Shown piece after piece: positions 8,094 to 16,511 of a DNA stretch of 43,323 bases; position 1 is the first letter of the stretch, and each line of letters opens with the position of its first letter. The translations under genes and the position numbers were made by a program. The stretch comes from a virus. The notes under the pieces are model-generated. The model saw only the letters and a list, made by a program, of their open reading frames with translations, did not search any database and was not told the origin of the DNA. Location: positions 1 through 43,323 of IMG/VR virus record IMGVR_UViG_3300005530_000043; one strand, 5' to 3'.

Positions 8094-8395
8094 CGCAACT
8101 TTATTGGCGCGGGCTTCCGGTGCCATCACGGCGCGTCCGGATCCGGATCAGCCGTAACGTGCCGGCGAGCTGGTGGTGCGCGCCACTCGCGGGCCAGGAG
8201 CGAGACGCGCTCGAGCTCCAGACCGCTGAGGGCCCACTGCTCATCGATGACGAGGACGGCGTCGGCACCGCAGTGATGTCCAACGCCTATAAGTCGCACG
8301 GCGGCTACAGTCGGCTGCCGGCGGATTCCGAAGTCCTCGCGGAGCTACCACCGATAGGTGATTCCGATCGTGACGCCCGGCCCGGAATGGAGTGA
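8090..8395 (+). CDS. Hypothetical small protein of the plus-strand island
   Basis: This encodes 101 residues from GTG 8090, in a GTGA overlap with the previous stop. AAGGAG sits immediately before the start, closer than usual. The frame has strong G/C third-position bias and an ordinary composition (YWRGLPVPSRRVRIRISRNV; PASWWCAPLAGQERDALELQ; LLIDDEDGVGTAVMSNAY). It therefore looks translated, although the start is uncertain. The last 51 bp overlap the 3' end of the convergent spanin-like gene. No function is recognised. Confidence 0.55.
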   Translation: MTQLYWRGLPVPSRRVRIRISRNVPASWWCAPLAGQERDALELQTAEGPLLIDDEDGVGTAVMSNAYKSHGGYSRLPADSEVLAELPPIGDSDRDARPGME

Positions 8396-8983
8396 GCCGT
8401 CCGGATCCCGCACGACCGCGGCACCGGCGGTGATGCCGAGCCCCCAGTGTCGATGTTGCGCCTCGCTCACGGTGAGCGCGTGCTGCAGATCCTGACGTTC
8501 CGTCGACCACGCCGCGCGCTCGCCCCCGATCGCGACGCGCAACTGCACGATCGCCGCGGTATCGCGGACGAGCGCCACGCGCAGGGAGTCGCCGGCAACC
8601 CGCAGCGTGTCGACGATCGTCACGAGCGCGTGCACCTTCTCGGTGTCGGGCGCCGTCGACGTCGCAACCTGGTGCGCACGTTCGGCGAGGGTCCGCGCAT
8701 GCGTCCAGCTCGAGTCCGCACCGCGCGATTGCTGGACCGCCGTATCGGCGCGCGCCATCGCCGTATCCGTGTGCGCCACGGCGGCGACACGTTGACTCGA
8801 GTCGCGGCTGATCAGCGCGTGGAGCTGCACGAGCTCGCGATCGCGCCCCGCGTCCCGGTAATGCCCGTGGTAATGCCCGTAGAGTAACCCTGCGACGATC
8901 GCCACCGCGGCGACGATCGCGGTGCCGCGCCAGCGTGCGAGCCGCTGCTCGATCTTGGTCCAGGAGTCCGCCGCGGTCGTCAT
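8345..8983 (-). CDS. Spanin-like membrane-anchored coiled-coil protein
   Basis: This encodes 212 residues. ATG 8983 overlaps the amidase stop (ATGA), while longer starts lie inside the amidase gene. A transmembrane helix (GTAIVAAVAIVAGLLYG, ~20-36) precedes a long periplasmic helical region rich in Ala, Thr, Asp and Arg heptads (~45-175). The end is a beta-hairpin-like sequence, WGLGITAGAAVV then GPGVTIGITYRW, with a terminal aromatic as in outer-membrane beta-signals. Position after holin and amidase fits an inner-membrane spanin role in disrupting the outer membrane at lysis. No nested Rz1 with a lipobox was found. Confidence 0.65.
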   Translation of the reverse strand: MTTAADSWTKIEQRLARWRGTAIVAAVAIVAGLLYGHYHGHYRDAGRDRELVQLHALISRDSSQRVAAVAHTDTAMARADTAVQQSRGADSSWTHARTLAERAHQVATSTAPDTEKVHALVTIVDTLRVAGDSLRVALVRDTAAIVQLRVAIGGERAAWSTERQDLQHALTVSEAQHRHWGLGITAGAAVVRDPDGSLHSGPGVTIGITYRW

Positions 8984-9525
8984 ACAGCCTCCAGGAGCTC
9001 GAGCACGCGATGCCGAACCGCGAGTTTCGACAGGATCGGCCGATCGGGATGATAGCCCGTCGGATCGATCTTGCGCCCGAGCTTCCCGTTGTCGAAGCAG
9101 GCCTCGTCTTCGTGCCCCACAATACGCCGCGTGACGTCCGCGGCCGGCCACTTATTCAGTGCGAAGAGCGCGGCGCAATCGTGCGCAATGGCCTCGAGCT
9201 GCTTGGTCGTTGCCGGCGTCTTCGTGTCCGTCGCGGCCGAGAGCCCGTAGTACACGCGGTTGGCATTCTTCGTCAAACAGACGCCGGCGTGCCAGGCGGC
9301 CGATTCCATCGACGGCGTGATCTGCACCACGGATCCGTCATCGAGATAGAGCCGGTTGTACGAGACGTGGCAGGCCGGATCGTGGAACCAGGCTTCGGCC
9401 GAGCGATCGTTCGACGAGTCGTCAAAGTGCAGCATGATCCCACGACGCGCGCCGACCGGCCGCGCTTCATAGCAGTTGCGCGAGCCGACGAAGCGCACGG
9501 GGTCGAGCAGTTGGAGCGCGCTCAC
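8980..9525 (-). CDS. Endolysin, N-acetylmuramoyl-L-alanine amidase (Amidase_2)
   Basis: This encodes 181 residues. The fold hallmarks are GIMLHFDDSSND with zinc ligand His33, HVSYNRLYLDDGSVVQITP, the AAWHAG motif, RIVGHEDEA with His138, and LGRKIDPTGYHPD, where Lys152 and Asp154 match the Lys and third ligand of the AmpD/T7-lysozyme family. There is an insertion between GHED and GRKIDP. It cleaves the amide bond between MurNAc and the stem peptide. There is no signal peptide, so export relies on the holin. ATGA overlaps join it to the holin-like and spanin-like genes. Confidence 0.92.
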   Translation of the reverse strand: MSALQLLDPVRFVGSRNCYEARPVGARRGIMLHFDDSSNDRSAEAWFHDPACHVSYNRLYLDDGSVVQITPSMESAAWHAGVCLTKNANRVYYGLSAATDTKTPATTKQLEAIAHDCAALFALNKWPAADVTRRIVGHEDEACFDNGKLGRKIDPTGYHPDRPILSKLAVRHRVLELLEAV

Positions 9526-9857
9526 TGTGTGGGATCTCCGCGCTCGTCATCCTTGCGATTGTTCGGGAGCAGCGCGTCACGCGCCGCGGCCGCGATGCCG
9601 GTGGCCACCTGCCCGACCTGCGGACCGAGATACTGCGCGATGCGCGGGCCCGCCGCCCAGGTCGCGAAGGCCGTGAACATCGTCCCCTCGAGCGCGTACA
9701 CCGTGTTCGGGATGAACGCCTTCGCCGCGTGCAGCGTCAGATAGACGTCGATCGCGATCGTGACGATCGTGAGCGTCACGGTGATCCAGAGCCCGACACG
9801 CGACGCGGAGAGCTTCTTCTTCTCGTCTTCGATCAATTGCTCGAGGCGCATGGTCAT
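9522..9857 (-). CDS. Holin-like small membrane protein
   Basis: This encodes 111 residues. The first hydrophobic segment is LWITVTLTIVTIAIDVYLTL (~24-43). A second, weaker one spans TVYALEGTMFTAFATWAAGP (~52-71). The charged N-terminus (EDEKKKLSAS) and charged tail (PNNRKDDERGD) fit a class II-type holin or antiholin. The gene precedes and overlaps the amidase (ATGA), the canonical place for a holin. Holin sequences are not conserved, so the call rests on topology and context. Confidence 0.75.
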   Translation of the reverse strand: MTMRLEQLIEDEKKKLSASRVGLWITVTLTIVTIAIDVYLTLHAAKAFIPNTVYALEGTMFTAFATWAAGPRIAQYLGPQVGQVATGIAAAARDALLPNNRKDDERGDPTQ

Positions 9858-10168
9858 CTCGGCGAGAAGGTGCCAACCTGCTGCGGCTGCAGGCGCTGGA
9901 GCTCGCGCTCCTCGAGATCATCGAGCCGCTTCTCGGCCTTGCGCACGTCGCCGCGGATCCCGTTCTGTCCATCGGGACCGATCACGAACGCGCGGAGCTG
10001 TTCAAGCTCGAGCTTGATGTCCGCGAATTGCTTCTGCAGCTCGGCGCGGAGCGAAGTCTGGCCCGCCGAGTGACGACGATCGCGCGCACGACCGCCGATA
10101 AAGTCCAGGAGCTGCTTTGCGACGACGAGGCCGCCCACGACAGCTTCGCCGATATGTTGTGGATCCAT
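9854..10168 (-). CDS. Small coiled-coil protein of the lysis cassette
   Basis: This encodes 104 residues from ATG 10168, placed by GGAGG six bases upstream. A mildly hydrophobic N-terminal stretch (HIGEAVVGGLVVAKQLLDFI) is followed by a coiled coil (RAELQKQFADIKLELEQLRA and KAEKRLDDLEERELQRL). It is the first gene after a terminator-like hairpin and overlaps the holin gene by ATGA. It may be a holin partner or regulator. No family is recognised. Confidence 0.72.
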   Translation of the reverse strand: MDPQHIGEAVVGGLVVAKQLLDFIGGRARDRRHSAGQTSLRAELQKQFADIKLELEQLRAFVIGPDGQNGIRGDVRKAEKRLDDLEERELQRLQPQQVGTFSPR

Positions 10169-10188
10169 CACTCCTCCAAAAACGAAAC

Positions 10189-10216
10189 GGCCCACCCTCG
10201 AGACGAGGAGCGGGCC
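10189..10216 (-). terminator. Hairpin with T-tract before the lysis cassette
   Basis: Arms GGCCC (10189-10193) and GGGCC (10212-10216) plus CCTCG/CGAGG (10196-10200, 10204-10208) enclose the loop AGA. On the minus strand the stem is followed by GTTTCGTTTTT and then directly by the GGAGG of the next gene. It fits a terminator for the virion genes or a processing site ahead of lysis. Confidence 0.6.
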
Positions 10217-10252
10217 AGTCAGCCGTGCGTGAGTTGTCGAGTACTTCGCGAA

Positions 10253-13048
10253 CTATTTCTTCGGGCCGATCACACGTCCGGCTTGTTCGCCAGCCGGAAG
10301 GCCGAGCAGCTGCTGCGCCTTCGCCCTGGTGAGTTGTCCTTTCTTCTGCAACGCCTCGAGCTCGTCGAGAGCCTTCATCAGTGTCGCGCGATCCGGACCG
10401 CCCTGCGTGTCGACACCGGCCATCAATCGATTCGCGACGGCATCGGCGTTGTTGGCGTTCACGCCGCTCATGATGTTCTTGATCCGCGCCTTCATCCCGA
10501 ACTTGAGCGCGCGCGATGGACTGACGACCATGCGCGCGACGTCCGACGGCGATGTGCCGTCTTCGATCGCGCTCCGCGCGCCGGCCTTGTCCATCGTGTT
10601 CGAGCCGCCGAGGATTCGCGCGTTCGCGTCGGACATGCTCCGCTCTTCGCCGGCGCGCTTGAGCAGCTCAGCCGACGAGGGCGCGTCCTTCGCGATCGCG
10701 GCGAGCTGCTGCCGTGCGGCGGCGGATCCGGACAGCTTTCCAGCGACCGGCGCACCGTCGCGCGTGTTTGCAATGACCTGATTGAGCGCGTCCTGGAGCC
10801 CGTAGCGATAGAGTCCCTTCTCGTGATCCGTCTCGAGCGCGCCGATCTCCCGCTCAATCACCCGCGGATCCTTATTGATCGCACCACGCCCGGATTCAAG
10901 CGCCTCGCGCATCCGCTCGGCCGCGGCGTACTGCTGACGCGCCTTGCCGTACTCCGGTACGGCGGCATCGACCTTCCCCAGAAATTCCCCGAGCCGCTGC
11001 TGCAGCTTCACCGCGGCCGCCTTGTCGATCGAGCGCTTGTCGAGGTTCTTCTGGATCTCGGCGTCGACGCCGCGCTTCACCATGTCGAGGGCTTCGACGT
11101 CGGGAATGGTGGTCCGCACTTCGCGCGTCGCCGCCGCTGGCGCATTCTCACCAAAGTTGAAATCCGTCGGGTCCGATTCGCGGCGTTTGAGCTCGGCCTG
11201 GAGGCGCGCGATCGCATTCTCGCGGGCCTTTCGAACGATCTGCGACTTGTTGAACTCGCCGACCGTCTTGTTATCCTGGGCGAGTTGGTCGGCGTCGCGC
11301 ATGCCGTCGGCGTCTGGAAGATCCTCGGCCTGTCGCTTGATGCGGTTTCCGAACTCATCCGTCGTTCGCTTGGAGCGACCGATCCGTTCGCTGCTGGGGA
11401 GCGCTTCATAGTCGGCGCGATAGCCCGCTTCCTGGACCGCGGAATGCGCCGCCTCTTCGCTCGCATTCATCTCGGTCAGGCGCTGCCACTCCTTCTCGAG
11501 CTCCTCGTCGCTCACATGCGTGAGATCACGACGCAACTGACCAAAGCGATCACGCACCGTCAGATCGCCCGGCGCCGCGTGCTCGAGCGGGACGCCCTGC
11601 TTGCGCATCGTCTTCACGACGTCGGCCCACTGATCGTCCGAAAACCCGGGAGGCGTCGGCGGGACCTTGGGCGGTTCAACGACGTACGAGATGCGCTCCG
11701 GGAGCTCGCGACCGTCGAGTTTTGCGAGATTCTTCGCGAAGGCGTATGCCTTGTCGAAGTACGGCAGCTTGAGCATCTGGTCGATCGTCTCGTCGGGCAC
11801 CGCGCCCTTCGCGTATGCGTTGCGGTAATTCTCGTCAGCCGCCGCCATCTGAGCACTACGCATCTGATCCGCGAGCTCGTACGGGTTCACCGGTTGAACG
11901 CCAGACGCGTTCGTCATGTCGGCGCTGATCCGCGTTGCCGCATTCTCGGCCCGTCGACGCAGCACCTGCGGCGTCTTCGTTGCAGCAGCGGATTCGGTGA
12001 AGGTGCGCGCGCCAGCGGCGAGCTGCTGCGCGCCTTCCCCACCAAGATCCGCCAGCGTCACAGGCTTGTCGCCGGACGCCGTCGTCGCGGCATCGCGAAG
12101 ATCCGCGATCGACTTACCACCCTTCGTGATCGTGTTGAGCACGATCTGATCGCCGCGATCCTGCGCCGACCGCACGCCGACGCGCCGCGCGGTCTTCTGC
12201 GGCACGGTGAGCTCGATCCCCTGCTTGTCGTCCAGAAGCGGTGCGACCGCATCGGCGGGTGCGCGGACGCCGGCGGCATCGATCGCGCGCGACGCGACCG
12301 GGCCGACGATGCGTTTGCCTGCCGCGACGCCACCGGAAACAACCGGTGCGACGACGGCGCCCGCCATCGCACCGCGCGCCGCGCCGGTGAGACGATCGCC
12401 TTCTGACGTTCCCGCGCCGGCGGCCGCGCCGCCGATCGCGCCCACGTCGACCGCGTGCCCGAACGCCTGCGAGATGCGACTCAGTTTCGATGCGGCCTGG
12501 GGCACTTCCGCGGCGGCCGGCAGCAGTCGCGCGGCGCCGAGCCCGGTCGCGGCACCGCCCGCGATCTGCGCGGCTGTCGAGACGATCGGATGCGCCGACT
12601 CGTAGGCGTGGAGAATGCCACGCTCATTCGCGAGCGCATCCGTGTACGATGATTTCGTGAACAGCGATCGCGCGCCGGCGTTAATCTCGTCGCCAAAGCC
12701 GAACGTCGCCCCCTGCTCGATCTCGCGCGGCAGTCCGCTCGAGATAATCGGCGGCTCGGCGGCCATCGCCGCGCGACGACTCGCCTGATCGGGGGCCGCA
12801 GACGTCGCGTCACTCGCCGCACCGGCGTAGCTCGGGGCACGGATCGCACGCACGGGCGCCGCCGACATGGGCGCCAACCGCTCGTGCGTCCCGAGGTAGT
12901 CGTCGATCTCCTCGGGCTTCGCGCCCTTCGACTGCATGAGCTGAATGTTGTTCCGGATCCGCGTCTGCTCGGCGGGATTGAGCGACGCGAAGGACCGCGG
13001 CGTGCCGGGCGCCGGCGCCTGCGGAATCGGCTGGATCGGCGCCGTCAC
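10253..13048 (-). CDS. Large internal virion (DNA ejection) protein
   Basis: This encodes 931 residues from GTG 13048 (GTGA overlap). The N-terminus is Pro/Ala rich and contains a short motif (RSFASLNPAEQTRIRNNIQLM). A Gly/Ala-rich hydrophobic region at ~155-265 (AAQIAGGAATGLGAARLLPA; GAIGGAAAGAGT; GAMAGAVVAPVVSGGVAAGK) could insert in membranes. The rest is long helical and charged. This architecture, size and placement after two other internal-protein candidates fit podoviral ejection proteins that leave the capsid with the DNA. No transglycosylase motif was seen. Homology to any specific protein cannot be claimed by eye. Confidence 0.7.
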   Translation of the reverse strand: MTAPIQPIPQAPAPGTPRSFASLNPAEQTRIRNNIQLMQSKGAKPEEIDDYLGTHERLAPMSAAPVRAIRAPSYAGAASDATSAAPDQASRRAAMAAEPPIISSGLPREIEQGATFGFGDEINAGARSLFTKSSYTDALANERGILHAYESAHPIVSTAAQIAGGAATGLGAARLLPAAAEVPQAASKLSRISQAFGHAVDVGAIGGAAAGAGTSEGDRLTGAARGAMAGAVVAPVVSGGVAAGKRIVGPVASRAIDAAGVRAPADAVAPLLDDKQGIELTVPQKTARRVGVRSAQDRGDQIVLNTITKGGKSIADLRDAATTASGDKPVTLADLGGEGAQQLAAGARTFTESAAATKTPQVLRRRAENAATRISADMTNASGVQPVNPYELADQMRSAQMAAADENYRNAYAKGAVPDETIDQMLKLPYFDKAYAFAKNLAKLDGRELPERISYVVEPPKVPPTPPGFSDDQWADVVKTMRKQGVPLEHAAPGDLTVRDRFGQLRRDLTHVSDEELEKEWQRLTEMNASEEAAHSAVQEAGYRADYEALPSSERIGRSKRTTDEFGNRIKRQAEDLPDADGMRDADQLAQDNKTVGEFNKSQIVRKARENAIARLQAELKRRESDPTDFNFGENAPAAATREVRTTIPDVEALDMVKRGVDAEIQKNLDKRSIDKAAAVKLQQRLGEFLGKVDAAVPEYGKARQQYAAAERMREALESGRGAINKDPRVIEREIGALETDHEKGLYRYGLQDALNQVIANTRDGAPVAGKLSGSAAARQQLAAIAKDAPSSAELLKRAGEERSMSDANARILGGSNTMDKAGARSAIEDGTSPSDVARMVVSPSRALKFGMKARIKNIMSGVNANNADAVANRLMAGVDTQGGPDRATLMKALDELEALQKKGQLTRAKAQQLLGLPAGEQAGRVIGPKK

Positions 13049-14478
13049 GGCGTGATCCCGTACTTCGAGACGTATGGATTCGCGGGGGCCGCGGTCGCAC
13101 CTCCGCCCGCGACCGGTTTCGTGACCGGGCGACCGACGCGGCGCGGCGACGGCGTCGTATCACGAAGATCGATATTGCCGCCCGGATCCGTGCCGGCTGC
13201 CGGCGGCGTGGCGGTGGCACCGCCACCCGGCGCACTGTAGAACTGGCCGCGGACGGGCTTGTAGCCGAGCGAGTCGACGAGATACTGCTGCGTGTCGAGC
13301 GGCAGATTGTTGAAGGCGCGGCCGCTCTTCGTCGCGGCGTCGAGGATGCGCTGCTTACGCGAATTGCTAATCTGCGCCAGCGCCGACGGGTCATTCCAAT
13401 TCGACGGAATGAACATGTCGTCCGAGGCCTTCTGCTTTTCGGGCGAGAACCGCGCGCCTTCCGTCGCGAGCGTGCCCGTGATGCTAAACTGCTTGGCCGC
13501 CTGCAGGAAGCGCTGTCCGTCGGGACTCTGGATCGCCTTCGCGAGCGACCCGCCGTGCTTCTGCGTGAGCGTCGTGGTGAGCTCCGGCTTGCCCAGGTCC
13601 TGCAGGATCTGATGCGACTTGATCATCTCAGGCAACTGGATCGCCGCGGTGGTCTCGTCCTGATTCGGCGTACCGAACTGCTGCTTGGTGAGGAACGCCT
13701 CGGCCTCGGCCTTGGCCTTCGTCGGAATGAGATTCTGCTCGTGCATGAAACGCAGGTTCTCGAGCGCGCGCTCGTCGCCGGCACGCGCCTTCTGCATCTG
13801 CTCCTGGAACGTCTGGGTCAGCTGCGTCTGCGACTTCTCGAACGTCTCGCGCTGCGATTCGGCCTGCGCGGCATCCGAGCGCTTGTAGTCGCGGATATAG
13901 CGCTTCCCGCCCATCGTGAGCGCGGCTTGCGGCGGCGATGGCGGAACAGGCGCGGCGGTCGCCACCGGTGCGCTCTGGGTCGGCGACGCGTACGCGTCGA
14001 GCAGCGACGGCCCGGGGTTCTTCGCCTGGTATCCGGGCACGCTCGCGAGCGGATTCGTCTGAATCGGTGCGGCGGCTGGAGCTGTGGACGTCACTGGCGC
14101 GGCGCCGTAGGCGGACGCCGTGAGGGATCCATCGCCGCCGTCCGGCGCTTCCACGTAGCCTTCGCGGCCGAGCGCCGCGAGCGCCTGCGCGGTCTCGCGT
14201 TCGTTCGCGATCGCGGCCTGCGACTTGTCGAATGCAAACTTCTGCTCGGCCTGTCCGCGCTCCCACTGCTGCTGTGCGGCGGCGCGCTGATCGATCGCGT
14301 CCTGTCGCGCGAGCTGATGCGTGGTGAGCTTTCGCTGATAGGCTTGCGCGATGAGGTTCGACGCGGAATTCCCGATCGCGTCGATCGCGCCACCAATGTC
14401 GACCTGCGGCCGCGTGTTCGGCTGCGCATAAGCTCCGAACAAGCCGGATCCGGGCCCGGCGCGGTAGCTCGAGGGCAT
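13045..14478 (-). CDS. Internal virion/ejection protein candidate
   Basis: This encodes 477 residues from ATG 14478 with AAGGAG upstream. Parts, in order, are a Gly-rich start (AGPGSGLFGAYAQPNTRPQV), an amphipathic region (IDAIGNSASNLIAQAYQRKL), long Gln/Ala helices, Pro/Ala linkers, and a helical central part (SQRETFEKSQTQLTQTFQEQ). A C-terminal low-complexity tail with ATPPAAGT and GGGATAAPANP ends it. It lies between the small and large internal protein candidates in an overlapping chain, as ejection-protein trios do. Function is inferred from order and composition. Confidence 0.62.
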   Translation of the reverse strand: MPSSYRAGPGSGLFGAYAQPNTRPQVDIGGAIDAIGNSASNLIAQAYQRKLTTHQLARQDAIDQRAAAQQQWERGQAEQKFAFDKSQAAIANERETAQALAALGREGYVEAPDGGDGSLTASAYGAAPVTSTAPAAAPIQTNPLASVPGYQAKNPGPSLLDAYASPTQSAPVATAAPVPPSPPQAALTMGGKRYIRDYKRSDAAQAESQRETFEKSQTQLTQTFQEQMQKARAGDERALENLRFMHEQNLIPTKAKAEAEAFLTKQQFGTPNQDETTAAIQLPEMIKSHQILQDLGKPELTTTLTQKHGGSLAKAIQSPDGQRFLQAAKQFSITGTLATEGARFSPEKQKASDDMFIPSNWNDPSALAQISNSRKQRILDAATKSGRAFNNLPLDTQQYLVDSLGYKPVRGQFYSAPGGGATATPPAAGTDPGGNIDLRDTTPSPRRVGRPVTKPVAGGGATAAPANPYVSKYGITP

Positions 14479-14487
14479 CGTGACTCC

Positions 14488-15138
14488 TTAGCCGACGTGG
14501 AAGGTGGCGTTCATCTGCCCGAGACCCGTCTGGGTGCCCTGCGGCTTCGCGGTCAGCGGATGGAGCCCGAACGCGCCCTGGATCATGGGCATCTCGTCCT
14601 CGCCGCCGGACAGCATCTGACTCGGCGCCGGCGCGGACACGGATGGCGACGACTTCGCGTCGAGCGCGCCCATCGCGCTCACGTTCTCATGCGCGCCGTA
14701 CGCCGACATAATTCCCTGAGCGGTGCCGGTCGCGGCGCCGACGAGATCGTTCATGTACGCGGCGTTGTTCTCGTTCTGCGCCCGCGTGTGCGCGGCATCA
14801 AGATCGTGCCGCTCAAGTCCGAGCTCGCGGTTCGTGTCGGCCTGCATCTGGCCGCCGAGCGTCGACGGCGTGCCACCAGCGTACGCGGTCTCGGTGAGCG
14901 CACTCGAGGGCGAGCGTTGCGTGAACTGTTGCCCGGGCACGAGCAGCCCGCGCGCGTTGAGCGATTCGGCCGAGTCCTGCCGCACATCGTTCTCGTGCAC
15001 GGTCTGCCGCTGCGACGCGCTGCGATACGCGTCCTCGATATAACCCTTGTTGCGCTGCTTGGTCTGATTGCCGGTGACGGCTTTCGCCACGCCACCGATG
15101 ACCGCCGAGCCGCCGATCGCGACTGCTACCCACGACAT
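14488..15138 (-). CDS. Small internal virion protein with hydrophobic N-terminus
   Basis: This encodes 216 residues from ATG 15138 with GGAGG five bases upstream. The first 20 residues, MSWVAVAIGGSAVIGGVAKA, are hydrophobic and Gly rich, followed by a Gln/Arg/Asn-rich helix. That is the pattern of small podoviral ejection proteins such as the T7 gp14 type. The middle has a Gly/Thr patch and the C-terminus is Met/Gly/Pro rich. It overlaps the cupin-like gene by 13 bp. The assignment is by architecture and position. Confidence 0.65.
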   Translation of the reverse strand: MSWVAVAIGGSAVIGGVAKAVTGNQTKQRNKGYIEDAYRSASQRQTVHENDVRQDSAESLNARGLLVPGQQFTQRSPSSALTETAYAGGTPSTLGGQMQADTNRELGLERHDLDAAHTRAQNENNAAYMNDLVGAATGTAQGIMSAYGAHENVSAMGALDAKSSPSVSAPAPSQMLSGGEDEMPMIQGAFGLHPLTAKPQGTQTGLGQMNATFHVG

Positions 15139-15557
15139 AGAGCCTCCTGCGGATCCGGCGCCGCGAGCACTGGCGCCGGCTGAATCAGTTCCGCCTCGAG
15201 TCGATCGAGGTCGGTCTCACGCGTCGCGTGAATCGTTGTCCACACGGTCTCCTCATGGGCGAAGCCCACGCGCCGCGTGCCGGGGTGCGCAACGAACGTG
15301 AAGGGAGCGACGATCTCGCGAACCTCGTCGCCAGCGGTCCACACCGAGATGCGGCCCCGCGAGATCACATTCAGATGTTGCGTGCGATGGATCTTCCCCG
15401 TCAGCAGGGTGCCGGCGGGAATGGTGATCTCACGCGCGTAGAGGCCGTCGGCGAAGTGATGCACCGGCTCGATGATCACCGGCGTCTCGAGCCGCATCGC
15501 CGCCTCGAGCGCATCGACCGTGAGGCCCTGCCGCGCAAGCGCGACCAGATCGTTCAT
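15126..15557 (-). CDS. Cupin-fold virion-block protein
   Basis: This encodes 143 residues. The central part reads as a cupin beta-barrel: YAREITIPAGTLLTGKIHRT, QHLNVISRGRISVWT, EVREIVAPFTFVAHPGTRRV, and HEETVWTTIHAT. His of IHRTQH and H of FVAHPG could be metal ligands, but the full HxH/E/H set is not evident. Proteins like this occur in phage structural clusters with unknown roles, perhaps as an assembly factor or virion component. It overlaps both neighbours. No enzymatic role can be assigned. Confidence 0.72.
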   Translation of the reverse strand: MNDLVALARQGLTVDALEAAMRLETPVIIEPVHHFADGLYAREITIPAGTLLTGKIHRTQHLNVISRGRISVWTAGDEVREIVAPFTFVAHPGTRRVGFAHEETVWTTIHATRETDLDRLEAELIQPAPVLAAPDPQEALCRG

Positions 15558-15796
15558 GTCCGCTGTTCCTCGGCCACGACGGCGATCACGAGGCCCTCCG
15601 AGGTGAGTGTGCCGACGTCATCGGCCGCGAGTCCACGCGAGGCCGCCATCCCGGTACCCGCGGCCATGAAATCACGATCGGCTTGCGTATACGCCGCGAG
15701 CGCCGCGCGACGCCGCGCGTCGATGCCCTCGAGCAACGCGCGGTCAACGGCGGTGAGATGCAGCGTTACACGCAAGGCCGGGGCATGATCAGACAT
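15554..15796 (-). CDS. Small hypothetical virion-block protein
   Basis: This encodes 80 residues from ATG 15796, overlapping the fibre-like gene by 8 bp and the cupin gene by ATGA. The N-terminus is strand-like (LRVTLHLTAVDRALLEGIDA) and the middle helical (RRAALAAYTQADRDFMAAGT). No domain is recognised. Its setting suggests a chaperone or minor tail part, which is a guess. Confidence 0.65.
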   Translation of the reverse strand: MSDHAPALRVTLHLTAVDRALLEGIDARRRAALAAYTQADRDFMAAGTGMAASRGLAADDVGTLTSEGLVIAVVAEEQRT

Positions 15797-16511
15797 AGAG
15801 GGTCCGATCGCTCGCCCCAGGCGCGACCCCCGCGGCGGTGGTCTTCACGCGAACCAGCGTGCCCGTATCGACGGCAAAGATGTTGAGCGACGTCGTCCCG
15901 GCGCCGCTGCCGCCGTCGACCATCGCACGCGTATTTCCGGCGATCAGGCTGCGCACGGCACTCTGCCCGAGCAAATACAGATTGCCGTCGCCGCTCTTGC
16001 CCATTAGACCGAGTGCGGTACTCGAGGCGGTCGCGCCGTTCATCGTCAGCAACCCGTACCCTGACGAGAGCGCGCTCTCCGCGATGATCTTCGGCGCGCT
16101 CGTCACGCCGCTGTCATTAACGGTCAGGGGCCCCTGAAACGTGAACGCGCCCACAGGGAACGTGCCCGCCCCGACGTCGGCGGCGGTCAGCGTATCCCAC
16201 ACCGTCGTCCCCGACGTCGAGCCCGTGCCGAGCGAACGCAGAAACTTGCGCGTCGCGGCGACGTCGCCGATCACGTCGGCGGCGGCCAGGACGTCCCACG
16301 TCGGCGTCCCGGCCACGGATCCGGTGCCCTGCGAGCGGAGAAATTTCCGCGTCGTCGTGACCTGGCCGGGAATGTCGCTGAGCGCGAGCGGCAAGCCCGC
16401 ATCCGACAGCGAACTCGGTTTGCCGACGAGCGCGTTCCAGGCTGTGAGCGGACGATCCGGCGTGCGTCCAAGCGGCACCGTCGGCCGGACCATCGGCGGC
16501 CGCGGCGTCAC
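15789..16511 (-). CDS. Tail fibre-like protein with internal repeats
   Basis: This encodes 240 residues from GTG 16511 (GTGA with the upstream stop). The same frame stays open far upstream, but that part only shadows the nozzle gene. Two ~33-residue repeats each carry a TRKFLRS segment, a GTGS turn, a tryptophan (PTWDVLAAADV; TVWDTLTAADV) and a glycine. A more diverged copy may precede them. The C-terminus is strand-rich (LNIFAVDTGTLVRVKTTAAG). This resembles trimeric fibre stalk repeats plus a head region. It probably binds the host or attaches to the nozzle. The repeats are also visible at DNA level. Confidence 0.72.
   Translation of the reverse strand: MTPRPPMVRPTVPLGRTPDRPLTAWNALVGKPSSLSDAGLPLALSDIPGQVTTTRKFLRSQGTGSVAGTPTWDVLAAADVIGDVAATRKFLRSLGTGSTSGTTVWDTLTAADVGAGTFPVGAFTFQGPLTVNDSGVTSAPKIIAESALSSGYGLLTMNGATASSTALGLMGKSGDGNLYLLGQSAVRSLIAGNTRAMVDGGSGAGTTSLNIFAVDTGTLVRVKTTAAGVAPGASDRTLYV

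Noticed and set aside
8241-9122. Alternative frame through the spanin/amidase region (293 codons, minus)
   Set aside because: Arg-rich shadow frame. The amidase and spanin-like frames have motifs and ATGA coupling.
10028-12406. Long plus-strand open frame (792 codons) opposite the large internal virion protein
   Set aside because: It is antisense to a better minus-strand gene with GTGA coupling. Its product is Arg/Leu/His rich, typical of G+C-driven shadow frames.
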